A stretch of DNA of 35,000 nucleotides from Neocallimastix lanati (nom. inval.) (Eukaryota; Neocallimastigomycota; Neocallimastigomycetes; Neocallimastigales; Neocallimastigaceae). Positions 23,596 to 35,000 of the stretch are shown here, piece by piece. Both the position numbers and the translations under genes were made by a program. Every line of letters starts with the position of its first letter. Position 1 is the stretch's first letter. The stretch is from contig JACVTC010000189.1 of assembly GCA_016946835.1 (NCBI GenBank), forward strand, positions 110,001-145,000, in the 5' to 3' direction. The notes under the pieces were generated by a model. The model made no database searches and was not told the origin of the DNA. It was given only the letters and a program-made list of their open reading frames with translations.

Positions 23596-26500
23596 AAAGA
23601 AAAAAAAAAATACCTAAATAGTTTTCCTTTATCATGTCTTCAATTGTATTAGTAATATTGATACACCATTTTTTAGTATTATCTAATACAGTTCTATCAG
23701 TTTTAATATATTCAGTATCAACAGATAATGATTTATCTTTTAACCTTGAATTAATATCAGGAATTTGTTCTTTAAATATACTGAGATCTTGCTTCGTATT
23801 ATCAATCCAAATTTCTAAACGTTTAATCATTCTATAGTAATCCAATATTTTATTTTGAATATAACGTAAATTTTCAATTTCTCTTTGTTCTTCTTTTAAT
23901 AAAATATCTTGAAGTTTATCACTCTCCTTTCTTCTATTAGTAATATTTTGAAGAAGATCAAGTACAATTGCACCTAAATTTGATACACGATCAATACCAT
24001 CATTTATTAATGGTTGTAAAACTTCATTTTTTCCACGATCAATAACATTGTTAGCATTTTTAATCATAAATTTTGGGAAATAACTAAATTGCAAATTTGG
24101 AGGAGGGATAGATGTGAGCGTTGGAAGTTTCGTTAAACGAGTAACACCACCTAATGGAAGATTTGGAAAAATTCTACGTGTATTCAATTGCGATCTATTT
24201 TTAAATTCTGCTTCAAGAAAAGAAATTAAGCTTTCAATTCTTTGATATAAATTGTTTAACTTTGCAGGGTATTCTGAATTTAAGGATTTTGAATATAAAG
24301 CTAATTCATTTTCTAATTGTGCAAAAGCCTTAGAAGAATTATAAATATCATCAGAACTAATATTATCAATAGAATTTTTACCATCTTCAATCGTTTTATT
24401 ATCTTTATTTAATTTCTCAATATCAACATCATACAATTTATTTAATATATTTCTCTTTACATGATCTCTTGTGATTTTATAAAGTAATTCCCATCGACTT
24501 TTTGTAATATTTTGTTTATGTAAATTATATTTATTAGAGTAGGCTTGTAAAGTATTTCTTCTAATTTTCATTGCTTGTTCTCTTTTAAGCATTAGCTCAC
24601 TTATTTTTTCATTAATTTCATCAACCTTTTGAATCCATTCTTCAACTTCTTGTTTTAAACTTTTAGTATATGGACTAGCTTGAGTGATATTATTATTATT
24701 AATTGGAAGAGCAATAGCCCCAGAACGAGTAGTTAAGACGCTTTCAGTCATACTAATATCTGCAATTCCACTAATATTTCCTTCTTCAGAATCATTTTCT
24801 ATAATTAAATCTTCATTAACACAATTTATTACTTCATCCCATTCCTTATTCCAGCGAACATAATTTTGTAAAATTTTTTTAGTCTGTGGGAATGTATTTT
24901 TTTTTAATTGTTCTAAGTGCTGTAAAATTGACGAATGTGTTGAATAAATGGTGGCAATACTAGATATTTCATTACTTTTTGAAATCATTTTTTGATTTTC
25001 ATTCATATTTGATTCTTTCATTTCTTTATCAATAATAGATGCCGTCTTTGTTATTTGTTCAAAAGCTTTATTAAATTGCTGTTTAATAACGGCTCCATTA
25101 GAAGTTCCATTATCTAAGTGGTTTATCTGGTATTCCAAATTGTTTATACATGACTGTACAATCGAATCTAAATCCTTAACGTTTGAATTAATATCAAATA
25201 TAGGATTATAAATTGGTGAAATTGCAGATCGTGGTGGTGATAAATGATCCAAAGTTTCATTAGCATTTGTCATTGAAAATAAAAACCAAAGAATTTGATA
25301 TTGAATTTGTTGTGTTTCTTTAATCCAAAGAGAAAATTTATCAGCAATATTTAAATAATTTTTTATTTCATCATCAAGTCTTTGTTGTAAATTATCCTTA
25401 TTATATGAATTATTAATAGTATTACATTTGTTTTCATTAATAAAAATTTCATCATAAGAATTAAAAGAATTATCATCATGAGAAAGATCATTTACATTTT
25501 CATCATTTTTAAAAATGATATTCTTTAAATTATTGGGTTGCTTTTGAGAGAGACTTTCATTATGACTTTTACTGTTAAGTTTGAAAAAATCAAATGAAAA
25601 TGATGATTTATGTGATTTAGTATCTAGATCAGGAGAATTCTTATTTTTTGAATTTTTACTAAAAATTGAATTTAAACTTTTAAAACTTAAATTACTTTGT
25701 TTTTTATTCAATACTAATTGATCTTGTGAATTTGTACTTCTTAAACTATTATTATTTATATTATTAATATCAGTAATCAAAGTCATACCTATATTTATAT
25801 TAGGTTTTAAAATAAGTTATTGATTTATTAATATATAAAATTATAAAATATGTTTTAAAAAAAAAAAAAAAAAAAAAATTCAATATATATTAAATATTTT
25901 AATATTAATATAATTAAAACATGAAAAATAAAAATTTTTTTTTATTATTATAATTAAAAGCATAAAATATAAATATTACCTCTTTTTCTACTTTTTGATA
26001 TCATCTCTTGTAGTTCATTGTTATTGCTTTCAGTTTCACTGATATCAAATGAAGATGGAGTAAGTAACATTCCATCTTTTGCTAAGTTACTCTCTTCCTG
26101 AATATACATGTAAAACTCAGTTATATAAGTCATGATAATTCTTTCATCCGGATTTTTAACCCAAACAATATCATTAGGATCTAACTTTGATACAATTTTG
26201 AAGTATTTTTCTGCTAGTTGGAAAGCTCGTTCTAAATTATTATACCAATCCTTGGGTTCAGCCGAAAATAATTTATAAGCAGTTGATAAGGACGGATTTG
26301 ATAGAGAACTTTTATGTTTAGGTGTGAATAAATTATTTTTCAATTTACCATTCCTTTCACCCTTTGGTTTAATTAAAATTTCTATTTCTGGAACAATATC
26401 ATTTCTAATTGAATGAATAAGTGAAAGAAAAGCAACACCATTTTGCCAGGATTTTGAAAAATCATTAATTGGATTTATTATCTCTAATTCAACATAACGT

Positions 26501-26919
26501 TTTAAAATATTTTTACACCAATTAAGTAAGATTACTTTTTGATTTTGTGAAGATAAAGACGATGAAGAAGAAGCAACTTTTCTTAATGGACTTTTTAATT
26601 CATTTTTACTTATTTCTTGTTGAGCATTAAAATTTCCATTATTATTTGAAGATTTTCTTTTGGTTAAGGTTTTTGAATGATTTGAATTTGATCTTCTCCA
26701 AGAATTTTTTTTAGTAGAAGAAGAAAACTCTGGTTTGGAAATTATTGGGTCTTCAATACTCCATGAATTTTTAGCTTTTTGCTGCTCATCAGATATTTCA
26801 ATTGATTGGTTAGTATGACTTTTATTACTTATATTACTTAATCTTTTAATACCATTTGGACGTTTTAATTTTGAGGAGTTGCGAGTGAAATCATTTAACT
26901 TTTTGGATAAAAAATTCAT
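16010..26919 (-). CDS. Giant spectraplakin/GAS2-like cytolinker: CH domain, spectrin-like rod, SxIP motif, GAS2/GAR domain
   Basis: Four exons, 26919-25980, 25788-23614, 23467-16508 and 16206-16010, give 3,423 residues. All three junctions are phase 1 with GT-AG ends. Residues about 127-277 are one calponin-homology domain (LLNWCKNILK, FSKSWQNGVAFLSLIHSIR, then, after an insert, WYNNLERAFQLAEKYF, DPNDIVW, PDERIIMTYITEFY). Residues about 440-3150 are continuous charged helical sequence with spaced tryptophans at repeat starts (WIKETQQ, WIDNTKQ, WITENYD, WINDCHTKL), as in spectrin repeats. A basic Ser/Thr/Arg region with SGIP follows, then Pro-rich sequence and, at about 3297-3372, a GAS2/GAR domain (VARIVNKCPRSIKV, YWFGE, RYLRSGLIMVRVGGGWQELG) completed by the last exon. 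CH domains can bind actin and GAR domains bind microtubules, so this probably links the two in the cytoplasm. No plakin domain or EF hands were seen. There is one CH domain rather than the spectraplakin pair. Confidence 0.9.
17008..17019 (-). other. SxIP motif (EB1-binding type) in the spectraplakin-like protein
   Basis: The four codons encode Ser-Gly-Ile-Pro (residues about 3188-3191) within SSGIPRSNRTRAS, a basic Ser/Thr-rich and probably disordered stretch. S/T-x-I-P in such a context is the established EB1-binding signal of microtubule plus-end tracking proteins, including MACF1 and GAS2L proteins. A second Ser-rich GSITPSNSRTPSRNR segment follows. The motif is short and its function is inferred from context. 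Confidence 0.6.
18315..18420 (-). repeat. In-frame Glu-Thr coding microsatellite in the rod
   Basis: Imperfect GAAAC/GAAATT-type repeats encode alternating Glu and Thr/Ile (IETEIETEIETETETTTKTK, then QIETETETA). This interrupts the helical rod with a low-complexity segment and stays in frame. Length probably varies between strains. Confidence 0.75.
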
Positions 26920-27336
26920 TTTATTAAAAGTTTGATAATCATAGGCATTATTTAAAATTTATTTAAAAAAAAAAAAAAAATTAACTAGTTATTTTAATTA
27001 AATTTTTTTTAACTCATTGTTTTTTTTTTTTTTTTTTTTTTTATTTATTTATTTATTATTATCTAATTATTTTTTTTTTATTATTATTATTAAAATTATT
27101 TTTTATTAATTTTATTTTTATTTTGTTTTTATTTTTTTATTTATTTTTACTTTTTAGTTTATTGAAGTATTATTTTATTTTAATTTAATTGATAATAATA
27201 ATAATATATAAGAAAACAATTTATATTTAATTTAGAACGACATTAAAATAAAAATATATTTTTATTTTAATAGACGCCTGTTTTCTTTTAATCTATTTTT
27301 TTTTTTCTCTTCTGATTCTTTGATTTTTATTTATTT

Positions 27337-27368
<32 letters not shown>

Positions 27369-27473
27369 TTAAATTCCTTATTTATTTTTTTTTTTTTTTA
27401 CTTCATATTTCCTATAAAACTAATTTATTTATTTATTTATTCATTCATTCATTCATTCATTAAGAATCCTTTT

Positions 27474-27582
<109 letters not shown>

Positions 27583-27786
27583 ATTTAAATTTAAATTATA
27601 TTAATATATAAATAATATATATTATATTTATTTTTTTAATACTCTTTATATATAAAAGTATATACTTCTATAAATTTTTTAATTTATTATGACAAATATT
27701 AATTTATTTTTATTTATTTAAATTGACTATTTAATATATATGTCCTATTATGAATTCAATAAGCCATATAAATTAATAGATAATAT

Positions 27787-28132
27787 ATATATATAATTCT
27801 ACTTCTTTATTCGTTGGGAATATATTAAGGGTCTTCTCTTTTTCTAATACTTTTTCCTCGATCATAAATTTTTCTTTCCATGAATAACAATCAACGGTGT
27901 TTTTTTTTTTTTTACCAGAAAGAACTTTTAAAAAGTTTTAAAAGTCTAATACCATCTTGAAGATCATTTTCTAAATCATAAAATAACTAGGAAAATTGAT
28001 TTAGTGCATGCACTAATATAACTTATTAATATGAATTATTTTATCAAATTTATGATAATGCGATTTATTTCTTTTTAATTTTGTTTCTGAACTTTTTTGA
28101 TGTGATGCAACTCTTTTAATAAGCCATAACAT
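27787..28132 (-). pseudogene. Decayed gene fragment with a CH-domain-like segment
   Basis: On the minus strand 27986-27915 reads LFYDLENDLQDGIRLLKLFK and then SSFW and a stop. D-L-x-x-D-L-x-D-G-x-x-L-x-K-L is the characteristic helix of calponin-homology domains (CH1 of spectrin/plakin proteins and ASPM-type CH). Flanking coding-like pieces occur in other frames: MLWLIKRVASHQKSSETKLK (28132 onward, ending in TAG near 28013) and KEKFMIEEKVLEKEKTL (27840-27902). Stops and frame breaks separate them. It lies upstream of, and on the same strand as, the single-CH spectraplakin-like gene. It may be a relic of a CH1 exon or of an unrelated CH gene; chance is not excluded. Confidence 0.33.
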
Positions 28133-30057
28133 TTTAAAAACTATCTATAATTACTATAAATATATTTTGAGAATATCAATTTTAAACATACATAAAACAA
28201 ATTTAAGATAATTAATATATTTTATATTAATTATATTTTTAAAACTAACTTTTAACTTTGAAAAATTAAATGAATATATAATAAATAATGTTGTACATTT
28301 ACTTTAAATAATTAATCATTATTATTATATATGTTACTTTTCAATAATAATAATAATAATAATAATAATAATTATAATTTATATATCAATTTTTTTTTTT
28401 TTTTTTTTTAAATGAAGATTAAAATATTAAATATTTAATTAATATTTAATATAAAATAAATATTTTTAAAATGTATTTTATATTAAATATTAACAACATT
28501 TATGTATATTAATTTTGGTTATAAAATATATTCCTAAATTTAAATATTTATAATTATAACAAATAGATTATCAAAGAACTGAAATTGAAAGTATTTATTT
28601 AGATGATTATTACACCTAAATATATTCATATTTGTATATTCAAAGGTATTCTTTTATGTTAATATTTAATTTTAATAACTTTAAGTAGAAATAATAAGCG
28701 TTTTTTCGATAAAATATTATAACTATTAAAATATATATAACAATTAAGTAAAAGTTTTATGATGTAAATTCTTTCTATAAATTTTATTAATTAATTCTAT
28801 TAAATTATAATAAATAAAATTCTCTTATATCTTTATTTAAAAAATTATTTATTATAAAATTATATTAAATTTATTTTTATTTTTATTTTAATTTTTTTTT
28901 TTTATATATCTTATTATTTTGTTATTAATTAATTATAATTATTCCACTCATTCAAAAAATTTATTTTACACAATTGGCTTTCAAAAAAAAAAAAAATAAA
29001 TTATATTTTAAATCAGAATCATTTATTGTGTAACCAATAGTGAAAAAAAAAAAAAAAAAAAAAAAAAGTAGAAATAATATTAATTAATTAATTAAAAGGT
29101 ATTTAAGTTTTAGGGTATAATTGATTAAAATATATTTTTAAATATATTAAATTTGCTTTCTTTTAGATATTATTTTAATTAAAATAAATTGACATTTCTA
29201 AATATTATTTGATTATCATGTGATATATTTACATATTTTTATAGAATTTAATTAAAAGTATAATATAGGTAATTATAATGTATTAATTTATTTTTATTTA
29301 TTAACATTGAAAGTTATTACATTAAAAAACATAATAATATAATTTATATTTACATTTAAAAAATAATTACTTTGGAAATATTAATAATAGGTTAATTAAT
29401 AAAAGAATAATTTCTTTTGAAATACATATTTAATTTCTATAAATATTTTTATTACATAATGTTCATTAATGCATACTTCACTATTTTGCATTAACTTTGA
29501 ATTAAAAAAGAATATATACACAAAAAATCGCTACAAATAAATAAATAAATAAATAAATAAATAAAACATATTTAATATATTAATGTATATTTGTTCATAT
29601 CATAAAAAATTTCTAATAATTTATTCATACTTTAAAACTTTTATTTCTAACTTTAATACTATTTAGCATTAATTTTGAATTGAAAAAAAATATATATATA
29701 TATATAAGCATATATCCGTTCAAAATACTTTAAAAAAAAAAATAAAGAAAGATTATTCTATTAATACTTTTGTTTTATCTTCAACATATAATTCATTATT
29801 TTAGTTTTTAGAAATAATCTTTATTGTATAATTTTATATACTTTCATTCAATATATATATATGTATTTTTTTATTTTTGATTTTATAGAATATAAAAAAA
29901 ACATATTATATAAGAATAATTGTTAACAAATTTAAAATTGTTTTCATTATATACAAATTTATTTCATTTATGGTATATATAATATATAAAAAATATATGA
30001 ATTTTAAATTTTTTTATCGTTAATAATTATTTATGTATAATACTTTTCCCCCTTCTT

Positions 30058-30074
30058 CTAACCCTAACCCTAAA
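30058..30074. repeat. Short interstitial telomere-like tract (CCCTAA)n
   Basis: CTAACCCTAACCCTAAA contains two and a half units of the TTAGGG-type telomere repeat within A/T-only DNA, preceded by a C/T-rich TTCCCCCTTCTT. It could be a trace of end repair or a binding site for a telomere-repeat factor; it is too short to be a chromosome end. Confidence 0.65.
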
Positions 30075-31699
30075 TATTATCAAATAATAATTAATTAAAG
30101 CCTATAAAATTATAAGAAATATATAAAACAGTTAACAAATCTTTATCAATAAATAAACTTATCAGCACATATTAGTTTACTAATGTTTAAATTAATTAAT
30201 TTTTCTTGTTGATTTATTTTATTTTATTTTATTTTATTTTATTTTGTAATAATAATATTCAATAGAGAAATATAAAAAATTCATATAAAGTAATAAAGTT
30301 AGATAATACTTTATTTTTTAATTTTAGTATAATTGATAAACTTTTATTTTATTAAAAGTAGTATCACTATCATTGTTGAAAATGGTTTTATTTTAAAATA
30401 TAATATTATAGGAAAAAGGAGTTTTTTGTATAGATATATAGTTATACCTAGTTTATTATTATTATTATTATTATTATTTATCTCTTTGTTATAATCATGA
30501 ACAAGTTCAATAAATGAAATAATGATAAAAAAAAGAAATTTTATTCTAGATGTGGACAATTACTTTATTAATTCCTATAAAAAAAAAAGTGTTATTCTAA
30601 TATTTGCATAGATAAATTCATTAGGATAAAATATATGTAAATAAATTAGCATAATATATTTGATTATATAATACAATATACTTCAATATATTTTAAATTA
30701 ATCCTTTTTAAATAATAATGTAAAAATATTAAAATTTTATTTATATAAAGTTTATACTTTTTTTTTTAATTAAAAAAAAAAAAAAAAAGGCAAATGAAAA
30801 GAGATTAAATAATAAATAATTATATAAATTATTTAATAGATAATGAATACATTATATACAATAATTTATATAACTCTATATTCTATATATATTTATTGAT
30901 ATTACTGAAAAATTATATATTAAATAATATTAAAATGATTATCTATTCAATTAATAAACAAATTAACTTTTATTAACAGTTTTTATGTTTTTTAAAATAA
31001 ATTTTAATATAAATTAAAAAATATTACATTTTAGTTAATGAATAAAAAAGTAATATTTAAACTTAAATAATTCTTTTTTTTTTCTTATTTTATTATTATT
31101 TTTTTTTATGTTTTGAATTTATACTAATAGACTTAAATTATTAAAAAATAAAACAAAAAGAAAAACGAAAAACAAAAGATATTAAAAACAAAATTAAAAA
31201 CAAAAAAAAAAAAAGAATTTTTATTTATATTTTATTAGTATATAAGAAATAAAATTAAGAATATTAAACAATAAATTTATATAAACTATGCTTTCATATA
31301 AAAGTTTAACAGAAAAATAATTATTATATCATTAATTTCAATATCAGCTCGAGAAAAAGTAATTTTTTTTATAATATATATATTTAAATTAAGAATTTTT
31401 ATATTCTCTTTCAGTATAAAAATAGTAATTCAAAAATTAATATTCACATTTAAAAGTAATTGTAATTAAAAATTTGTAAAAAACTAGTATTTATAGAATA
31501 AATTTTTATTATTTAAAATGAAGTATTCATTGATATATGTTTTAGGGATTTTATAAGAACTTCCTAAATTAATGTATAATGCAAATTAATTATTCATTAT
31601 TAATTATTCATTATTTTAAAGTACTAATATATTTTTTAATTGTATAAAATTATATATTAATTATTAAATTAAAATGTAATTTTTTTATAAATTTATTTG

Positions 31700-31734
<35 letters not shown>

Positions 31735-31970
31735 GTTAAATTTGATATTTAAAATTTTTTATATTTTTAATTTTTTTATTAATTACAATATAATATTTTA
31801 AAATATATTGCAAATTAAATATGTAACTAATTTGTGTAAAATGGATATATATATAAATTTTTTCATATTTAATAAAATCAATTTTAAAGGTTTCTAGCAG
31901 AAAATATTTGTGATAAATTTTAGCAATAAAAAATAAATATATATATATATATAAACTATCGTTTAACGTA

Positions 31971-33188
31971 ATGAAAGGGACAGAAATTCGAGAGAGACAA
32001 GAGTTAGAATGTGAAGCCCTTCAGGCCATTTATATGGTTAATTTTTTATATTTTATAAATACTCAGTTACTTTATATAATTTTAAAAATTTAAACAAAAA
32101 GTGACGTCCATAATTTTATATTAATATTATATTATAAATATTATAATTGAATATTATATTTTAATATTATTTTTGTTAAATAAGGATGATTACATCACTT
32201 TAGAAAATAATTATTCAGTATGGAAAGTGAAATCAAAATATCCAACATTTAAAATTCATTTAGTGCCTTTAGATATAAATAATAAAGAAGAAATTTATGT
32301 TTCTGTAGATTTAGTCGTTGAGTAATATTAATAATAATAATTTTCTTTTTTTTAATATTATGAATGTGAAAAATTATAGTTATATTTTTAAATATAATAT
32401 TAATAAATATTAAAAATAGATAATAACAAAATATTTTAAAATATTTTATTATTATATTTTTTTTTTTTTGAAAATATTATAGATTTACTCCATTATATCC
32501 AGAAGCATTGCCAGAATTACATTTAAAGGATGGAAAAGGATTATCAGATAATGAAATCGATGATTTAACTAATACCATAAAAAATTTAGCAAGAGAACTA
32601 CTGGGAAATGAAATGATATATGAAATAACACAAGTAATTATTATATATATATATATATATATATAATTTTTTTTTATTATATATTAATAACTAAATAATA
32701 ATATTTTTTTTTTATTATATATTAATAACTAAATAATAATATTTTTTTTTATTATATATATAATATTTTTTTTTTATTATATATTAATAACTAAATAATA
32801 ATATTTTTTTTTAATGATAATAGTGTGTTGAAGATTATTTAACTGAACATAATAGGAAAAGTATTTCTTCATACGAAGAAATGTTGAAAAGACAAGAAGT
32901 TGATGAAATGGTATTATAATTATTGTTCTTATTATAATAATATTATTACTAGTTATTAATAAAACATATATATATATATAAATAGGAAAAGAAAAAGAAA
33001 GAATTATATGAAAAACAAAAATTATCAAGGGAGGAAGAAGAAAAATTAAGAACCGAAAAAGAACAATTGAATTTAAAAATTAAAGAAGCAATTGCTAAAA
33101 AGCAATTATTAATGAAAGAAGAAAAATTAAAACGTAAAATGCAAATGAAATTTGAGGATAAAGAATCTGTAATGATATATATAGATTA

Positions 33189-33254
<66 letters not shown>

Positions 33255-33766
33255 TTTTTACTTATAATAATATTTATTAATGTATTATAGAAAATAGAAT
33301 CATATTTAAATACGAAAGGAATATATTTAGGAAGTGGTCCTTTTTCAAAAGTTCATTTAATTTCACAATCAGATTCTAATGAAGAAACGTTAGCAATTAA
33401 AACTATTATTATTTCTGGTAATTATTATTGTGGTACAACCAATGGTAAAAAAAAAATACTTGACGTTAAACAAGAACTTGAAAGAATACATTCTTTAAGG
33501 CATGAAAATATTGTTAAAATTAATGAAATCAATCTAGAAAATTCATCAAAAAATAGTATAATATTGCTAAATGACAATAAATTCTTAATAAGACAAGATT
33601 CAACTTATACTACAAAGCAATTTAATAGCTTTGGATATTGGGTGATAGAAATTAAAATGGAGTATTTATTAATATATATATATATATATATTATAATTAT
33701 AAATATAATTTTTGAAAATCCATAATTTAAAATTTTTATAATATAAAAAATATTAATATTTATATC

Positions 33767-33852
<86 letters not shown>

Positions 33853-33878
33853 GTTATTATTATTATTATTATTATTAC

Positions 33879-33927
<49 letters not shown>

Positions 33928-34897
33928 GAGCTGTATTAGGAGGTTCATTATATAAATTTATGCTAAAAAATGGTAACCAACCAATTTCATTTTCAACAGC
34001 CAAAGAATATATGAAAATGCTTTTAGTTGGAATAAAATGGATTCATGATCGTGATTTATTACATAAATCTATTAAGCTCTCCAATATTTTAATGGATGAT
34101 AGTCATATTGAAACTGAAGGTGTTATATTAAAATATACAGATATATATATTTCTAGAGAACTTTACGGTATGAAATTTTAAATTTATTAATAACAGTTTA
34201 AATATTAATTATTATTATTATATTATTAATTATAAATTATATTAAATTATAATAATAATAATAAAAATAATAAATATAATAATAATAAAAATTTCAATAA
34301 ATATAAAAGATTTGCACCGTTCTTCTCCATTAGCACCGAATGCGGAGGAAAAACCAATTAATAGAGGATGGTAAATATATATAAATAAATGTTTGATTTA
34401 TTTTGCAATAATTTATTTAAATTATTATTATTATTATTATTATTTTTTTTTTTTCTTTTTCTAATAAACAATAATTTTTTAAGGATGCCACATGAAGTTC
34501 TTCAAAGAAGTAGTAACTATGGAAGGTAATTACTACTTTATTGTGACGTTAATATAAATTATTATCCCTTTTATTATTATTCTTTTTATTATTATTCTTT
34601 TTATTATTATTCTTTTTATTATTATCCATTTTATTATTATCCTTTATTATTATTATTATTATTATTAAAAAAATGTTAACATTATAAATTTATATTTTAA
34701 AGAAAATCAGATATATTCGATTTGGGTGTTGTATTTGTTCAAATGATATTTGGTTTAGATATTATTAATAGAGTTAAAAGTCCGTTAGAACTATTTTCTA
34801 AAGGTAATATCGATTTTCTTTATTCTAAAAAATCTATTATAGATAATATTTATATTTAAAACACTTTTTTAAAATATTTTATTATCAATATTTTTTG

Positions 34898-34933
<36 letters not shown>

Positions 34934-35000
34934 ATTATTATTATTAAATTTAATATATATTTTATTACATATATATATAGATGAATTTTTGCATCTTCCA
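31971..35000 (+). CDS. GCN2: GCN2-type eIF2alpha kinase, N-terminal part: RWD domain, coiled coil and pseudokinase (3' end outside the window)
   Basis: Eleven exons: 31971-32036, 32185-32321, 32483-32633, 32824-32910, 32986-33168, 33291-33661, 33929-34167, 34310-34370, 34484-34525, 34703-34803 and 34981 onward; 486 residues are in view and every junction keeps frame. Residues 1-about 125 are an RWD domain (QELECEALQAIYMDDYITLE; FTPLYPEALPELHL), which in GCN2 binds GCN1. A charged KEKKKKEL... coiled region (about 150-205) follows. Residues about 215 onward form a kinase fold with a glycine loop (GSGPFSKVHLI), LAIK lysine (K245) and ELERIHSLRHENIV. The catalytic loop reads HKSIKLSN: the HRD aspartate is replaced by Ser379, and DFG is replaced by TDI, so this is a pseudokinase. 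RWD followed by a degenerate kinase is the GCN2 order; the active kinase, HisRS-like and C-terminal domains would lie to the right. Confidence 0.85.
32664..32812. repeat. Minisatellite in GCN2 intron 3
   Basis: Three copies plus one partial copy of a unit of about 45 bp built from ATTATATATTAATAACTAAA, then TAATAATA and a T-run. They fill most of the intron between 32633 and 32824. The partial third copy keeps only ATTATATATA. Confidence 0.8.
33771..33926. repeat. ATT trinucleotide array filling the 3' half of GCN2 intron 6
   Basis: About 50 ATT triplets with two single-base interruptions (near 33853 and 33879) run directly into the 3' splice site TATTATAG at 33928. The reverse strand reads as poly-Asn, which is not a gene. 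Confidence 0.92.

Noticed and set aside
23516-23613. Phe-rich C-terminal tail and Ile-rich N-terminal leader as real protein parts of two separate genes
   Set aside because: They are intron reads: joining 23614 to 23467 removes them and restores one frame (Tyr-Leu-Gly-Ile-Asn-Glu).
30344-30559. Minus-strand frame with a FIELVHDYNKEI segment
   Set aside because: It starts at TTG, includes a poly-Asn repeat and is otherwise A/T-driven Ile/Leu/Phe; no splice partner or domain.
33067-33267. Separate small plus-strand gene ending in poly-Phe
   Set aside because: It is GCN2 exon 5 read through its donor at 33169 into the T-run of the intron.
33760-33948. Minus-strand poly-Asn frame
   Set aside because: Translation of the ATT array in GCN2 intron 6.

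Overview
This is a eukaryotic, extremely A/T-rich window. It has long A and T homopolymers (runs up to about 56), TAAA/TTA/AT microsatellites, short GT-AG introns and protein-coding islands of more balanced composition. The sequence alone does not name the organism. The combination of spliced genes, fungal-type genes (VPS74/GOLPH3, GCN2), ankyrin and TLDc sequence, poly-Asn/Lys/Glu tracts, TAAA repeats and a TTAGGG-type telomere-like motif fits an anaerobic gut fungus (Neocallimastigomycota) best. A dictyostelid-like amoeba is the main alternative.

Layout. (1) 1-4478, minus: a histone-fold (TAF8/TAF3-like) TFIID subunit with a very large acidic and low-complexity second exon that runs off the left edge. 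(2) 6451-7914, minus: a complete three-exon VPS74/GOLPH3 gene. (3) 7915-13161: gene-poor DNA with a 0.33 kb foldback element flanked by 9-bp direct repeats (9900-10250), a GC-richer island (about 10760-10876), a perfect 24-bp-arm palindrome and decayed ankyrin-type remnants. (4) 13162-14256, plus: an intact single-exon TLDc protein. (5) 14729-15146: what looks like a retroposed mRNA 3' end (minus orientation) with a 14-bp target-site duplication, a 45-nt poly(A) and an AATAAA signal. (6) 16010-26919, minus: a four-exon gene for a roughly 3,423-residue protein with one calponin-homology domain, a very long spectrin-like rod, an SxIP motif and a C-terminal GAS2/GAR microtubule-binding domain, the architecture of a spectraplakin/GAS2-like cytolinker. 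(7) 26920-31970: 5 kb of A/T-rich DNA with a decayed CH-like fragment and a short telomere-like tract. (8) 31971 to the right edge, plus: the 5' part of a GCN2-type gene (RWD domain, basic coiled coil, pseudokinase) in eleven exons.

The genes are not an operon. They are a chance neighbourhood of transcription initiation (TFIID), Golgi retention (VPS74), stress signalling (GCN2) and cytoskeletal (spectraplakin-like) genes. The most notable item is the giant CH + spectrin-like rod + SxIP + GAR protein, an architecture best known from animals, apparently intact here in a fungus-like genome. Exon boundaries were derived by hand from GT-AG sites and frame continuity; all junctions reported keep the reading frame.
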